DNA from: an uncultured Slackia sp.
Lineage (GTDB): Bacteria > Actinomycetota > Coriobacteriia > Coriobacteriales > Eggerthellaceae
Length of the DNA stretch: 15,010 bases
Direction of reading: 5' to 3'
Assembly (NCBI GenBank): GCA_934646845.1
Contig: CAKUEV010000024.1
Location: 1 to 15,010, forward strand
Part shown: in pieces, positions 1 through 9,024 of the stretch
How the letters are laid out: each line of letters begins with the position of its first letter
Numbering within the stretch: the stretch's first letter is position 1
The notes under the pieces: model-generated
The model's input: only the letters and a program-made list of their open reading frames with translations
Databases searched by the model: none
What the model was told of the DNA's origin: nothing
Position numbers and translations under genes: made by a program

Positions 1-1746
1 GGCTGTAAGAGGGAAGACGTCAAGCATATTTCCCCGATTAAACAGGGCCTTACGAACCTCTCGTTCTATTTCGAATGCCAGGGTGAAGGTTACGTGTATC
101 GTCATCCCGGTGCCGGTACGAATGAAATTATCAATCGTCCCGCTGAGGCGTTCGCGTGCGAGATGGCGCGAAAGCTCGGGCTCGACGACACGTTCGTCGC
201 GGAAGACCCGGAAGCGGGATGGAAAGTGTCGAAATTTGTTTTCGATTGCACGGGCTTTGACTATTCCGATGCTTCCCAAGTTGAGCGAGCGCTTGGTATG
301 GCTCGGCGTTTGCATGAAAGCGGCGCCGAATCCCCTTGGAAATTTGACTTCTACAAGGAATCGCTGAAGATTGTTCATCTGCTTCGCGAGGAAGGCTGGG
401 CGTTTCCCGCCGGCTTCGAAAGGCTACAAGCGAATATTGGGCTACTCGTTGCGCCGATGCGTGCTGGTTCGGGCGCCGATGTTTTATGCCACAATGATTT
501 CTATGGTCCCAACTTGCTTGTGCATGGCGACGATATGTGGCTCATCGATTGGGAATATGCGGCCATGGGCGACTATGGATGCGATTTCGGCAATTTCGTC
601 GCGCAGAGTGATTATTTCGACGTGCAGGGCGCATTCGACATCATGCCTCTGTACTTTGGTAGGAAGCCCACTTCGGAAGAAGAATTCCATCTTATTGCCT
701 GCACGGCAATCGTCGGGTGGTATTGGTATGTGTGGGCTATGTTTAAGGAATGCAAGGGCGCCCCGGCGGGCGAATGGCTCTATGTGTGGTACAAAGCCGC
801 GAAGGATTTCTCGACGAAAGCGCTTTCCATGCTTGGCGATAAATCATTCGCGCGCAATCTGTCGCACGATGAGTTCCGCATTCTTGCGGCCTCGGCGGCG
901 CGAAAAGATGATCGTTCGTACGATTACGGCGCTGTCTCACACGAGCAATTAACGCTGGAAGAATTAAAGGCGAACGGGTTCATGGATGAAGAAGGGGTTA
1001 CCGCGCGCGGCATCGCGGCCCTTGAGCCGTATCGAGTGAAGAGGGCCGTGCTTCTTGCTGCCGGCTTCGGAAGCCGCCTTTTGCCCGTAACGGTGAACAC
1101 GCCGAAGCCGCTTGCGCGCGTTCATGGCGTTCGCATTATCGACAGGCTTATCGATGCGTTGCTCGATGCGGGTATTTCGGAGATATATATCGTTCGTGGC
1201 TACCTTGCAGAGGAATTCGATCAGCTGCTGCATAAATACCCGGATGTCGAATTTATTGACAATCCCCTTTATTCCACCACGAACAATATTAGTTCGGCGG
1301 TGGCGGCGTGCTCTCATTTCAGCAACGCCTACGTGTTCGAGAGCGACTTGCTTTTGGCTAATCCCGCCCTCGTGACGCCGTACCAATATCGATCGAATTA
1401 TCTGGGCATTGAGGTTGACTCGACCGACGATTGGCGCTTTGTTGCGGATGAGTTTGGACAGATTTCTGATCTTGCGAAAGGCGATCCCGATCCGTGTTGG
1501 CAAATGGTTGGTCTGTCATATTGGTCGCCCGACGACGGTGCGTCGCTCGCGCATGATATTCCTTTGGTGTTCGATATGGAAGATGGCAAGCAGATTTTCT
1601 GGGACGACGTGGCGATTCTGCGCAAGCCCGACAACTACGAAATCTACGTTCGGCCTTGCATGCAGGAGGATATCGTTGAGATAGACGATTTCGAGGACCT
1701 TCAGAAGGTCGACCCCTCGTATATCGTGAAAAAGAAAGCGCATTAG
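1..1746 (+). CDS. Choline kinase (LicA-like) / CTP:phosphocholine cytidylyltransferase (LicC-like) fusion, 5' partial
   Basis: The frame is open from base 1, so the start lies upstream; a GTG at 94 would cut off conserved kinase sequence (ISPIKQGLTN, codons 10-19) and is not the start. At least 581 codons are present. The N-terminal half is a choline/ethanolamine-kinase-type phosphotransferase: the nucleotide-binding beginning, a catalytic HND motif (codons 164-166) with the family's following Asn, and the Mg-binding LIDWEYA (181-187). The C-terminal half (from about codon 347) is a LicC-like nucleotidyltransferase with AVLLAAGFGSRL (349-360), TPKPL, GYLAEEFD, NNISSA, ESDLLL (probable metal site) and FWDD. 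Together they would phosphorylate choline or a related amino alcohol and turn it into the CDP form in the cytoplasm. The linker ending in ALEPYRVKRA resembles the tail of a winged-helix domain that often precedes such transferases. The TAG stop overlaps the next gene's ribosome-binding site, so the two are probably co-transcribed. Domain calls are strong; the substrate is inferred. Confidence 0.88.
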   Translation, partial: GCKREDVKHISPIKQGLTNLSFYFECQGEGYVYRHPGAGTNEIINRPAEAFACEMARKLGLDDTFVAEDPEAGWKVSKFVFDCTGFDYSDASQVERALGMARRLHESGAESPWKFDFYKESLKIVHLLREEGWAFPAGFERLQANIGLLVAPMRAGSGADVLCHNDFYGPNLLVHGDDMWLIDWEYAAMGDYGCDFGNFVAQSDYFDVQGAFDIMPLYFGRKPTSEEEFHLIACTAIVGWYWYVWAMFKECKGAPAGEWLYVWYKAAKDFSTKALSMLGDKSFARNLSHDEFRILAASAARKDDRSYDYGAVSHEQLTLEELKANGFMDEEGVTARGIAALEPYRVKRAVLLAAGFGSRLLPVTVNTPKPLARVHGVRIIDRLIDALLDAGISEIYIVRGYLAEEFDQLLHKYPDVEFIDNPLYSTTNNISSAVAACSHFSNAYVFESDLLLANPALVTPYQYRSNYLGIEVDSTDDWRFVADEFGQISDLAKGDPDPCWQMVGLSYWSPDDGASLAHDIPLVFDMEDGKQIFWDDVAILRKPDNYEIYVRPCMQEDIVEIDDFEDLQKVDPSYIVKKKAH

Positions 1747-1755
1747 GAGGTTTTC

Positions 1756-3171
1756 GTGGCGCGTAATGAAACTGCCCAAACGCAAGAGTATTTCGAAAGG
1801 CGCTCGCTTAAAAAAGGCGCGGCGGGTTGGCCTTTGCTCATGGGCCTTGGCGTTGCGTATGTGATTTCCGGGGACTTCTCCGGCTGGAACTACGGCATCG
1901 CGTATGGCGGATGGCTCGGCCTCGCTATCGCATTCGTTCTTATGGGCTGCATGTATGTTTGCACCGTGCTCGGCGAAGCCGAGATGTCGTCGGCCTTGCC
2001 TACGGCTGGTGCGGGGTTCGCTTTCTCGCGTTGTGCGATGGGCCGCTTCGGAGGGTTTCTTACGGGCATGGCTATTACCGTGGAATACGTATGCGCGCCC
2101 GCGGCGATTTCGACGTTTATCGCTAATTATTTCCTTCAGCTGGGAATTATCCCGGAAGATTTCCCGTTCCTTCTTTTGGTGGGCATTATCTTTATCGTGT
2201 TCATAGGGATTCACGTTTTTGGCGTTGGCGAAGCTTTGAAGCTCATGCTTGTTATTACGGTTGTTGGCGCTGTTGCGCTCGCCGCTTTTGCGTTTGGCGC
2301 GGCCCCGCATTTCGATGCGGCTGCGCTGTTCGATATCGCTCCAGATGGAGGTGCCACGACTGCTCTTCCTTTCGGTGTTAGCGGGCTTCTTGCCGCATTG
2401 CCGTTTGGCATCTGGTTCTTTCTCGGCGTCGAAGGCGTTGCTCTTGCCGCGGAAGAGGCGAAAGACCCAAGGCGCGATATACCGAAGGCCATTATCGGAT
2501 CGATGGCCGTGCTCATTGGAACTGGGCTTATCGTGCTTATTCTTGCCGCGGGTGTAACGGGGTCGGAATTCATGGGTGCCTCAAGCGCTCCGCTTGTGGA
2601 TGCGTTGAACATTGCTAATTTGCCTGGTTTGGCGCTTTTCGTGAACGTGGCGGGGCTTTTTGGGCTTGTCGCATCCTTCTTCTCGCTCATCTATGCGGGC
2701 TCGCGCGAGATTTTCGCCTTGTCTCGTGCGGGGTATCTTCCGACGTTCCTTTCGCTTACAGGCTCGAGGAAAACGCCCTGGGTGGCGTTGCTGGTGCAAG
2801 GGGCGATTGGTTTTGTCCTCGTCGCAGTTGTGCAAGACGGAGATGTTCTGCTCAATATGGCGGTATTGGGCGCATGCTTGAGCTATGTGCTCATGAATTT
2901 GTCGCATGTCATTTTGCGTTTGCGTCAACCGAATATGAAACGAGGCTGGAGAACTCCTGGCGGTGCTCTTACGACGGGGATAGGTTTCGCGCTGTCAGCG
3001 ATTGCCGTAGTATCGACGTTTTTCGTGGATGCCATCGCGTCGATGGGAATCGTATGCGTTCTTGCGGTCGGATGTGTGTACTTCTTCGCTTATGCGAGAA
3101 AGCGTCTTATCTCCAACGCGCCCGAAGAAGAGTTATACAAGCTCGAGGGCGCGGGACAGGAACTGCGATAG
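1756..3171 (+). CDS. APC-superfamily permease, ethanolamine-permease (EAT) type
   Basis: A 471-residue integral membrane protein with about 12 hydrophobic segments, the usual APC layout. The first membrane segment carries VAYVISGDFSGWNYG (residues 33-47), close to the ethanolamine transporter branch, followed by the conserved stretch SSALPTAGAGFAF (78-90) and EYVCAPAAI (110-118). The APC signature after segment 6 is also visible: FFLGVEG (221-227), then AAEEAKDPRRDIPKA (231-245). It probably imports an amino alcohol or amino acid by ion symport. The GTG start is set by a perfect AGGAGG at 1745-1750 with a 5-base spacer; only 9 bases separate it from the kinase/cytidylyltransferase stop. That coupling suggests it supplies choline or ethanolamine to the upstream enzyme, where classical lic1 loci use the unrelated LicB. 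Family is confident; the substrate within the APC group is not readable from sequence. Confidence 0.85.
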   Translation: MARNETAQTQEYFERRSLKKGAAGWPLLMGLGVAYVISGDFSGWNYGIAYGGWLGLAIAFVLMGCMYVCTVLGEAEMSSALPTAGAGFAFSRCAMGRFGGFLTGMAITVEYVCAPAAISTFIANYFLQLGIIPEDFPFLLLVGIIFIVFIGIHVFGVGEALKLMLVITVVGAVALAAFAFGAAPHFDAAALFDIAPDGGATTALPFGVSGLLAALPFGIWFFLGVEGVALAAEEAKDPRRDIPKAIIGSMAVLIGTGLIVLILAAGVTGSEFMGASSAPLVDALNIANLPGLALFVNVAGLFGLVASFFSLIYAGSREIFALSRAGYLPTFLSLTGSRKTPWVALLVQGAIGFVLVAVVQDGDVLLNMAVLGACLSYVLMNLSHVILRLRQPNMKRGWRTPGGALTTGIGFALSAIAVVSTFFVDAIASMGIVCVLAVGCVYFFAYARKRLISNAPEEELYKLEGAGQELR

Positions 3172-3226
3172 TCATTTCTGGAATTATTAATGCGTGCTTG
3201 CTTCGGCGGTGCTGTTAGGGGGATCG

Positions 3227-4795
3227 ATGAAGGTTTACGAGGGAGCAATTCTAACGGTTGATGCCCAAGATAGCCTTGCTCGCTACCTGGTGGAAGATGG
3301 CGGCCGTATTGCCTACGTTGGCGATGTGTTGCCCGAAGAGTATTCTTCTGCCCCGTGCGAGCAATTAGGGAAGCGCGCTTTGTGTCCTGCGTTTGTTGAT
3401 ACCCATGAGCATTTGGCGTCGTTTGCGACATTCAATGCTGGTTTGAATGCAATGCATGCGCGTTCAAACCAGCAAATCAAGGAAATGGTTGCCGATTTTG
3501 CCGAAAAGTGTACGTCGAAGATTCTGGTCGCTTTTGGCGCTTCTCCGTATTCGGTAGTCGAAGGGCGCTTGCTTTCTCGCGCCGAACTCGATGAGGCGTG
3601 TTTGGAAAAGCCTGTTTTCATGGTGAAGTACGACGGGCATGCATGCGTCGTGAACAGCGCCCTTCTCAAGCTGGTCGATGACAAAGTAAAGAATTTGCGT
3701 GGCTACCATCCCGAAACCGGCGAAATGAACCAAGAGGCGTTTTTTGCTGTAAGCGATTTTATTACGGGAAGCCTGTCAATTCCCGAGCTGATTGGAAATA
3801 TTCAAGCGGGCATGGACTATTTGGCGAGCCGCGGTATTGGCATGGTGCATACGGTGAGCGGAGTCGGTTTTACGGGGAATCTGGATATAAGCCTTGAGAA
3901 ATGGATGGGTAGGAGTGCTCAATCTGGCTTTCAGGTGCGTGTTTTCCCTCAATCGATGAACGTGAAGGTGGCGACGAGCCGAAAGCTGCCGCGCATAGGC
4001 GGTTGCTTCGCCTGCGCGCTCGATGGGTGTTTCGGGAGCTGCGATGCTGCCCTGATTGAGCCGTATTGCGACGGTGAGAGTGGGAACGGTGTGCTGTATT
4101 ACAGCGATGAAACCGTAACCGATTTCTGCAAAAAGGCGAATCGTGCCGGACTGCAGATTGAGATGCACGCAATCGGAGATGCGGCTTTCAATCAGGCTGC
4201 GCATGCCTTGAAGGCTGCGCTTGACGACTTTCCTCGTGAAAATCATCGGCATGGCATCATTCACGCTTGTCTTCCTACGGAAGAGGGTTTGCATATTTGT
4301 GCAGAATACGGAATTCAGTTGCCGGTGCAAACAAGCTTTATCGATTGGCCGCAGGAGCCTGATTCGTATCTTCGCTCGATTCTCGGTGATAAACGCGCGG
4401 CGAGGCTGAATCCCTTGAGAACCATGTGGGACAAAGGGATTGTTATGTCGGCAGGTTCCGATGCGCCTTGTACCGACCCTGACCCTATTCTATGGATGCA
4501 ACGCGCGTGCAACCACGATAACCCCGACCAGAGCCTTACCGTAAAAGAGGCTTTACGCATGTGTACGTATAATGGCGCATGGACAACGTTCGACGAAGAC
4601 GAGCGTGGCTCGCTCGAGGTCGGCAAGGTGGCGGACATGTGCGTTCTCTCAAGAAATCTCTATGGAGTGCCGCCGTCAAATTTGAGCGAGGTAAAAGTCG
4701 AGGGGCTTATTCTTGGCGGGAAGCCCTACGAAAAACAGTGTCAGGGCGTCGCCGCGGCTGTGCTACGAGGGATGCTGAGCAAGGCCAAGATTTGA
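3227..4795 (+). CDS. YtcJ-type amidohydrolase (amidohydrolase family 3)
   Basis: A predicted metal-dependent hydrolase of 522 residues. Metal-site and family motifs occur in order: THEHL with H60 and H62, YDGHACVVNS (135-144), the YtcJ-type ALDGCFGSCDAALIEPY (264-280), MHAIGD (313-318), IIHA with H346, and AGSDAP with D412. The C-terminus (GSLEVGKVADMCVL) is the usual beta-sandwich return strand. There is no signal peptide, so it is probably cytoplasmic. I chose ATG 3227 because AGGGGGA (about 3217-3223) precedes it and the family begins with MKVYEGAILT; a GTG at 3194 in the same frame lacks these features. It lies 55 bases after the permease gene on the same strand and probably belongs to that operon. 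YtcJ proteins hydrolyse C-N bonds in amides or cyclic amides, mostly of unknown identity. Here it might free an amine or amino alcohol from an imported conjugate, but that is inference from position only. Confidence 0.85.
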   Translation: MKVYEGAILTVDAQDSLARYLVEDGGRIAYVGDVLPEEYSSAPCEQLGKRALCPAFVDTHEHLASFATFNAGLNAMHARSNQQIKEMVADFAEKCTSKILVAFGASPYSVVEGRLLSRAELDEACLEKPVFMVKYDGHACVVNSALLKLVDDKVKNLRGYHPETGEMNQEAFFAVSDFITGSLSIPELIGNIQAGMDYLASRGIGMVHTVSGVGFTGNLDISLEKWMGRSAQSGFQVRVFPQSMNVKVATSRKLPRIGGCFACALDGCFGSCDAALIEPYCDGESGNGVLYYSDETVTDFCKKANRAGLQIEMHAIGDAAFNQAAHALKAALDDFPRENHRHGIIHACLPTEEGLHICAEYGIQLPVQTSFIDWPQEPDSYLRSILGDKRAARLNPLRTMWDKGIVMSAGSDAPCTDPDPILWMQRACNHDNPDQSLTVKEALRMCTYNGAWTTFDEDERGSLEVGKVADMCVLSRNLYGVPPSNLSEVKVEGLILGGKPYEKQCQGVAAAVLRGMLSKAKI

Positions 4796-5298
4796 GCTAA
4801 ACATTGGCGTCAATGTAAGATGGGATTCTTGTTCGGGCGGTGTGACGCTTTCTGATAAACTCGGTATTGCGGCTTCCGCCCTTTCCTTTGAATCTGTTAC
4901 GTCGCAATTTCAGTTTTCTAAGGCGGAGGCCGTTTCTGCTTAAGAACCTCTTCGCTTCGTATCTTGTTTTGCTGTGTGCTGCACTGCGGTGCTGACGACG
5001 TCTACTGAAAAAACAAGTGGCATATTACGCCTGCCGGCATCTCTCTGGGCTAGACGAGGGTGGCGTAGGCATTCTGCATTAAGGGCTTTTTCTAGGCCAG
5101 ATTCTGATACATTGGGAAAATGCGAAGTCTGGTTTTCAGTCTTATGAGTGCAAAATGGAAAAGATGAGCTAGCTGAAACATGTAGCGTCACAAAGTGCTT
5201 CAAAAGATATGACACTCATTGCATGTAGAAATGTCAGTTGATTCGCCAAATTGCTATTATGGTGCAAATGATTTTATTGTTTCAGAAACGGGGCATAT
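4796..5298. other. Roughly 500-base stretch without a recognisable gene
   Basis: No reading frame here resembles a known protein; the longest (minus strand, 4940-5215, 91 codons) has no family features and no clear ribosome-binding site. Visible structure is modest. GCGTCA (4807-4812) pairs with TGACGC (4843-4848), followed by TTTCT, and might be a weak terminator for the amidohydrolase unit. An AGCTAGCT palindrome lies at 5168-5175, between inverted copies of ATGAGTG (5144-5150) and CACTCAT (5213-5219). The second half becomes AT-rich towards rmlA, as expected for a promoter region. Confidence 0.5.
5231..5260 (+). promoter_or_regulatory. Possible promoter of rmlA
   Basis: TATTAT (5255-5260) matches the -10 consensus at five of six positions. 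ATGTCA (5231-5236), 18 bases upstream, matches TTGACA at four of six. Transcription would begin near 5267, about 32 bases before the rmlA ATG. Seen by eye only. Confidence 0.3.
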
Positions 5299-6198
5299 AT
5301 GAAGGGCATTATTCTCGCTGGCGGTTCGGGCACTCGTCTGTATCCGCTTACTACGGTTACGAGCAAGCAGTTGCTGCCCGTGTATGATAAACCAATGATT
5401 TATTACCCCATGTCGGTGCTTATGATGGCTGGCATTCGCGACATTCTGGTTATCTCCACGCCGCACGACCTGCCCAACTTCGAGCGCCTTCTCGGCGACG
5501 GTTCCCAGTTTGGCATTAAGCTGTCTTACGCCGAGCAGCCTTCGCCTGACGGTCTTGCTCAGGCGTTCATTATCGGCGAGGAGTTTATTGCCGGCGAACC
5601 TTGTGCGCTCGTGCTTGGCGACAACATCTTCTATGGCAATGGCCTTGGCCGTCATCTTCGCTCTGCCGTTGAAGCCGCTGAGCGGGGCAACGGCGCAACC
5701 GTATTCGGCTATCACGTCGACGACCCCGAGCGCTTCGGCGTGGTCGAGTTCGATAAAGACTACAATGCCATCTCTATCGAAGAGAAGCCTGAGCATCCGA
5801 AGTCTTCCTATGCCGTTACTGGCCTGTATTTCTATGATTCGCGTGTGTGCGAGCTTGCCAAGAAGGTGAAGCCTTCCGCTCGCGGCGAGCTTGAGATTAC
5901 CGATTTGAACCGCATGTATCTGGAAGACGGCACCCTTTCGGTCGTTACGCTCGGCCGCGGTTATGCATGGCTCGATACAGGCACCATGGAGTCGCTCTAC
6001 GAGGCTGGCGAGTTCGTGCGCGCCGTCGAGCGCAGCCAAGACCTTCCCGTGTGCGTTCCGGAGGAAATCGCTTGGGAAAACGGCTGGATCGATACCGACA
6101 AACTGCTCGAGTGCGCAAAGCTCTATGGCAAATCGGTGTACGGCCAGCATCTCAAGCGCGTCGCCGAGGGCGAGTTTGTGAATCGCCGCGACCACTAA
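5299..6198 (+). CDS. rmlA: Glucose-1-phosphate thymidylyltransferase RmlA
   Basis: Cytoplasmic enzyme joining dTTP and glucose-1-phosphate to give dTDP-glucose, the first step of dTDP-L-rhamnose synthesis. The 299-residue length is typical of the family. Motifs: the nucleotide-binding loop [13 protein letters not shown] (6-18), [16 protein letters not shown] (22-37), the metal-binding [10 protein letters not shown] (104-113, D108), EEKP (161-164), GELEITDLN (196-204) and WLDTGT (224-229, D226). The ATG start is preceded by ACGGGG (5288-5293). It stands apart from rmlB by 153 bases that contain a 10-bp hairpin. Its codon use is mixed (many T-ending codons), unlike the strongly GC-biased rmlB and rmlCD genes that complete the pathway. 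No doubt about the family. Confidence 0.97.
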   Translation: MKGIILAGGSGTRLYPLTTVTSKQLLPVYDKPMIYYPMSVLMMAGIRDILVISTPHDLPNFERLLGDGSQFGIKLSYAEQPSPDGLAQAFIIGEEFIAGEPCALVLGDNIFYGNGLGRHLRSAVEAAERGNGATVFGYHVDDPERFGVVEFDKDYNAISIEEKPEHPKSSYAVTGLYFYDSRVCELAKKVKPSARGELEITDLNRMYLEDGTLSVVTLGRGYAWLDTGTMESLYEAGEFVRAVERSQDLPVCVPEEIAWENGWIDTDKLLECAKLYGKSVYGQHLKRVAEGEFVNRRDH

Positions 6199-6212
6199 AT
6201 AGTTTTTTCATT

Positions 6213-6236
6213 CGATGCCCCGTTTTCGGGGCATCG
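6213..6236 (+). terminator. 10-bp perfect hairpin after rmlA
   Basis: Bases 6213-6222 (CGATGCCCCG) pair perfectly with 6227-6236 around a TTTT loop, 15 bases after the rmlA stop. The following bases are only T-rich (GTTGCGTCTGTTTG), so it may terminate partly, stabilise the rmlA 3' end, or attenuate read-through into rmlB. A T6 run lies just before the stem rather than after it. Confidence 0.5.
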
Positions 6237-6282
6237 TTGCGTCTGTTTGTGCAATGCAGTTTGGGCTTATCTCTCGCTTGAA

Positions 6283-6291
6283 TGGTATGCT
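6283..6291 (+). promoter_or_regulatory. Possible extended -10 element upstream of rmlB
   Basis: TGGTATGCT reads as TGn followed by TATGCT, an extended -10 arrangement. No good -35 is visible. It would start transcription near 6298, about 54 bases before rmlB. A separate rmlB promoter would fit with the hairpin after rmlA. Weak call. Confidence 0.25.
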
Positions 6292-6336
6292 GATTTGCGA
6301 GAAATATGGGCTTCCAAAGCTCGCTATGACCTTTGA

Positions 6337-7371
<1,035 letters not shown>

Positions 7372-7386
7372 GGGAGGGAAAGCCAG

Positions 7387-8862
7387 ATGTCTCTCGAATT
7401 CGAGAAGGAGCTCAAGGCGGAGCGCACGAACATCCCCGGGATGCTCGTGTTCGACCTGCCGGTCCACGGCGACTCGCGCGGCTGGTTCAAGGAGAACTGG
7501 CAGCGCGCCAAGCAGATGGCGCTGGGCCTACCCGATTTGGGCCCCGTGCAGAACAACATCAGCTTCAACGCCGAGCGCGGCGTGACGCGCGGCATCCACG
7601 CCGAGCCGTGGGACAAGTACATCTCCGTGGCCACGGGCAGCGTGTTCGGGGCGTGGGTGGACCTTCGCCCGGGCGAGAGCTTCGGCGAGGTCTATACGTG
7701 CGTCATCGACCCGTCCAAGGCGATCTACGTGCCCCGCGGCGTGGGCAACTCCTTCCAGGCGCTCGAGGACGGCACGGCCTACGCGTACCTGGTGAACGCG
7801 CACTGGTCGGCGGAACTCAAGAAGACCTACACCTTCGTCAACCTCGCCGACCCCGAGCTCGGCATCGAGTGGCCCATCCCGCTTTCCGAGTGCGAGCTCT
7901 CCGAGGCCGACAGGGCCCATCCGATGCTCAAGGAAGCCATCCCCATGGCGCCCCACCGCACGTTGGTCACCGGCGCCAACGGCCAACTTGGCCGTGCGGT
8001 GAAGGCGCTCGCCGAGGAGCGCGGGGTTGCCGGCTCCTTCGACTTCGGCGACCGCGGCGAGTTCGACTTCTCGAACCCCGCCGACTACTCGAAGGTCGAC
8101 TGGACGCTCTACGGCGCCGTGATCAACTGCGGCGCCTACACCGCCGTCGACGCTGCCGAGACCCCCGAGGGCAGGAGGGCCGCCTGGACGGCCAACGCCC
8201 AGGGGCCCGCGCTGCTTGCTAAGGTCTGCGCTGAGCACGGCATCGCGCTCGTGCATGTCTCCAGCGACTATGTGTTCGACGGAACCGCCGAGGAGCACGA
8301 CGAGGACGAGCCCTTCAGCCCGCTTGGCGTCTACGGCCAGACCAAGGCGGCGGGCGACATCGCCGTGGCGAATTGCCCCAGGCACTACATCGTGCGCTCC
8401 AGCTGGGTTATCGGCGACGGCAAGAACTTCGTGCGCACCATGGCGGCGCTCTCCGACCGCTGCGCCGAACCCGGCGACTCGCTGGACCAGGTGACGGTGG
8501 TTGACGACCAGTTCGGGCGCCTCACCTTCACCCGAGACATGGCCGAGGGCATCTTCTGGCTCCTGGGCTACCGCGAGGGCGACAAGGAGCCGAGCGCGCC
8601 CTGCGAATACGGCGCCTACAACCTCACCGGCTCTGGCAGGGTTGCCTCATGGGCCGACATCGCCGCCAAGGTCTTCGAGTTGCGCAATGGCAACGCCGAC
8701 GCCGTGAGGCCCGTGAGCACGGCCGAATACTACGCGAGCGCCAGCGGCTCGATTTCGCCCAGGCCAGAGCATTCGGCGCTTACGCTGTCGAAGCTTGAGG
8801 ATGCTGGTTATGCGCCTGCCAACTGGGAAGATAGTCTTTTGGCTTACGTAAAATCAATCTAA
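7387..8862 (+). CDS. rmlCD: Bifunctional dTDP-4-dehydrorhamnose 3,5-epimerase / dTDP-4-dehydrorhamnose reductase (RmlC-RmlD fusion)
   Basis: One 491-residue protein carries the last two steps to dTDP-L-rhamnose. Residues 1 to about 185 form an RmlC-type cupin: DSRGWFKENW (29-38), GVTRGIHAEPWDKYISV (65-81) with catalytic-base candidate H71, VDLRPGES (91-98), IYVPRGVGNSF (113-123) and AYAYLVN (131-137), a Tyr-rich strand where the epimerase acid is expected. Residues from about 190 onward are RmlD, a short-chain dehydrogenase: LVTGANGQLGRAV (193-205), VINCGAYTAVDAAE (245-258), HVSSDYVFDG (290-299) and YGQTK (316-320). This fused arrangement is known in actinobacteria. GGGGAGGG (7371-7378) precedes the ATG by 8 bases. 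Codons are very GC-rich until about 8755, after which the last 35 or so codons are T/A-ending like the flanking genes. Assignment of both halves is secure. Confidence 0.95.
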   Translation: MSLEFEKELKAERTNIPGMLVFDLPVHGDSRGWFKENWQRAKQMALGLPDLGPVQNNISFNAERGVTRGIHAEPWDKYISVATGSVFGAWVDLRPGESFGEVYTCVIDPSKAIYVPRGVGNSFQALEDGTAYAYLVNAHWSAELKKTYTFVNLADPELGIEWPIPLSECELSEADRAHPMLKEAIPMAPHRTLVTGANGQLGRAVKALAEERGVAGSFDFGDRGEFDFSNPADYSKVDWTLYGAVINCGAYTAVDAAETPEGRRAAWTANAQGPALLAKVCAEHGIALVHVSSDYVFDGTAEEHDEDEPFSPLGVYGQTKAAGDIAVANCPRHYIVRSSWVIGDGKNFVRTMAALSDRCAEPGDSLDQVTVVDDQFGRLTFTRDMAEGIFWLLGYREGDKEPSAPCEYGAYNLTGSGRVASWADIAAKVFELRNGNADAVRPVSTAEYYASASGSISPRPEHSALTLSKLEDAGYAPANWEDSLLAYVKSI

Positions 8863-8928
8863 AGGTAGTTGTTTTTGTTATCGCATCAAGGCTGTTTGTT
8901 CATAATGATGGTCTGGTACGATCCTCTG

Positions 8929-8948
8929 TATTGAAGTGCGTTTCAATA
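8929..8948 (+). repeat. Perfect 7-bp inverted repeat
   Basis: TATTGAA (8929-8935) and TTCAATA (8942-8948) flank GTGCGT, immediately upstream of the terminator stem and sharing base 8948 with it. It could be a regulator-binding site, a second RNA hairpin, or chance in an AT-rich spacer. Confidence 0.4.
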
Positions 8949-8979
8949 AGGCGGCACACTCGTGTGCTGCCTTTATTTT
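8948..8979 (+). terminator. Intrinsic terminator after rmlCD
   Basis: An 11-bp stem (8948-8958 with 8963-8973, one G-T wobble) closes on a CTCG loop and runs into TTTATTTT. This is the strongest terminator in the window and ends the rhamnose operon before the acyltransferase gene. Confidence 0.85.
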
Positions 8980-9024
8980 GATGCGTATCGAGCGCGGATA
9001 TCATCTGTGTTGTGAAAGGCTAAT

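Noticed and set aside
1516..2310. 264-codon minus-strand frame across the end of the fusion gene and the permease start
   Set aside because: It spans two well-supported plus-strand genes, is Arg/His/Asn-rich, and matches no family pattern.
3194..3226. Upstream GTG start for the amidohydrolase
   Set aside because: It adds 11 residues unlike the family start and has no ribosome-binding site, whereas ATG 3227 has one.
5257..6195. 312-codon minus-strand frame opposite rmlA
   Set aside because: It mirrors a gene with complete, unambiguous RmlA motifs and has no recognisable domain of its own.
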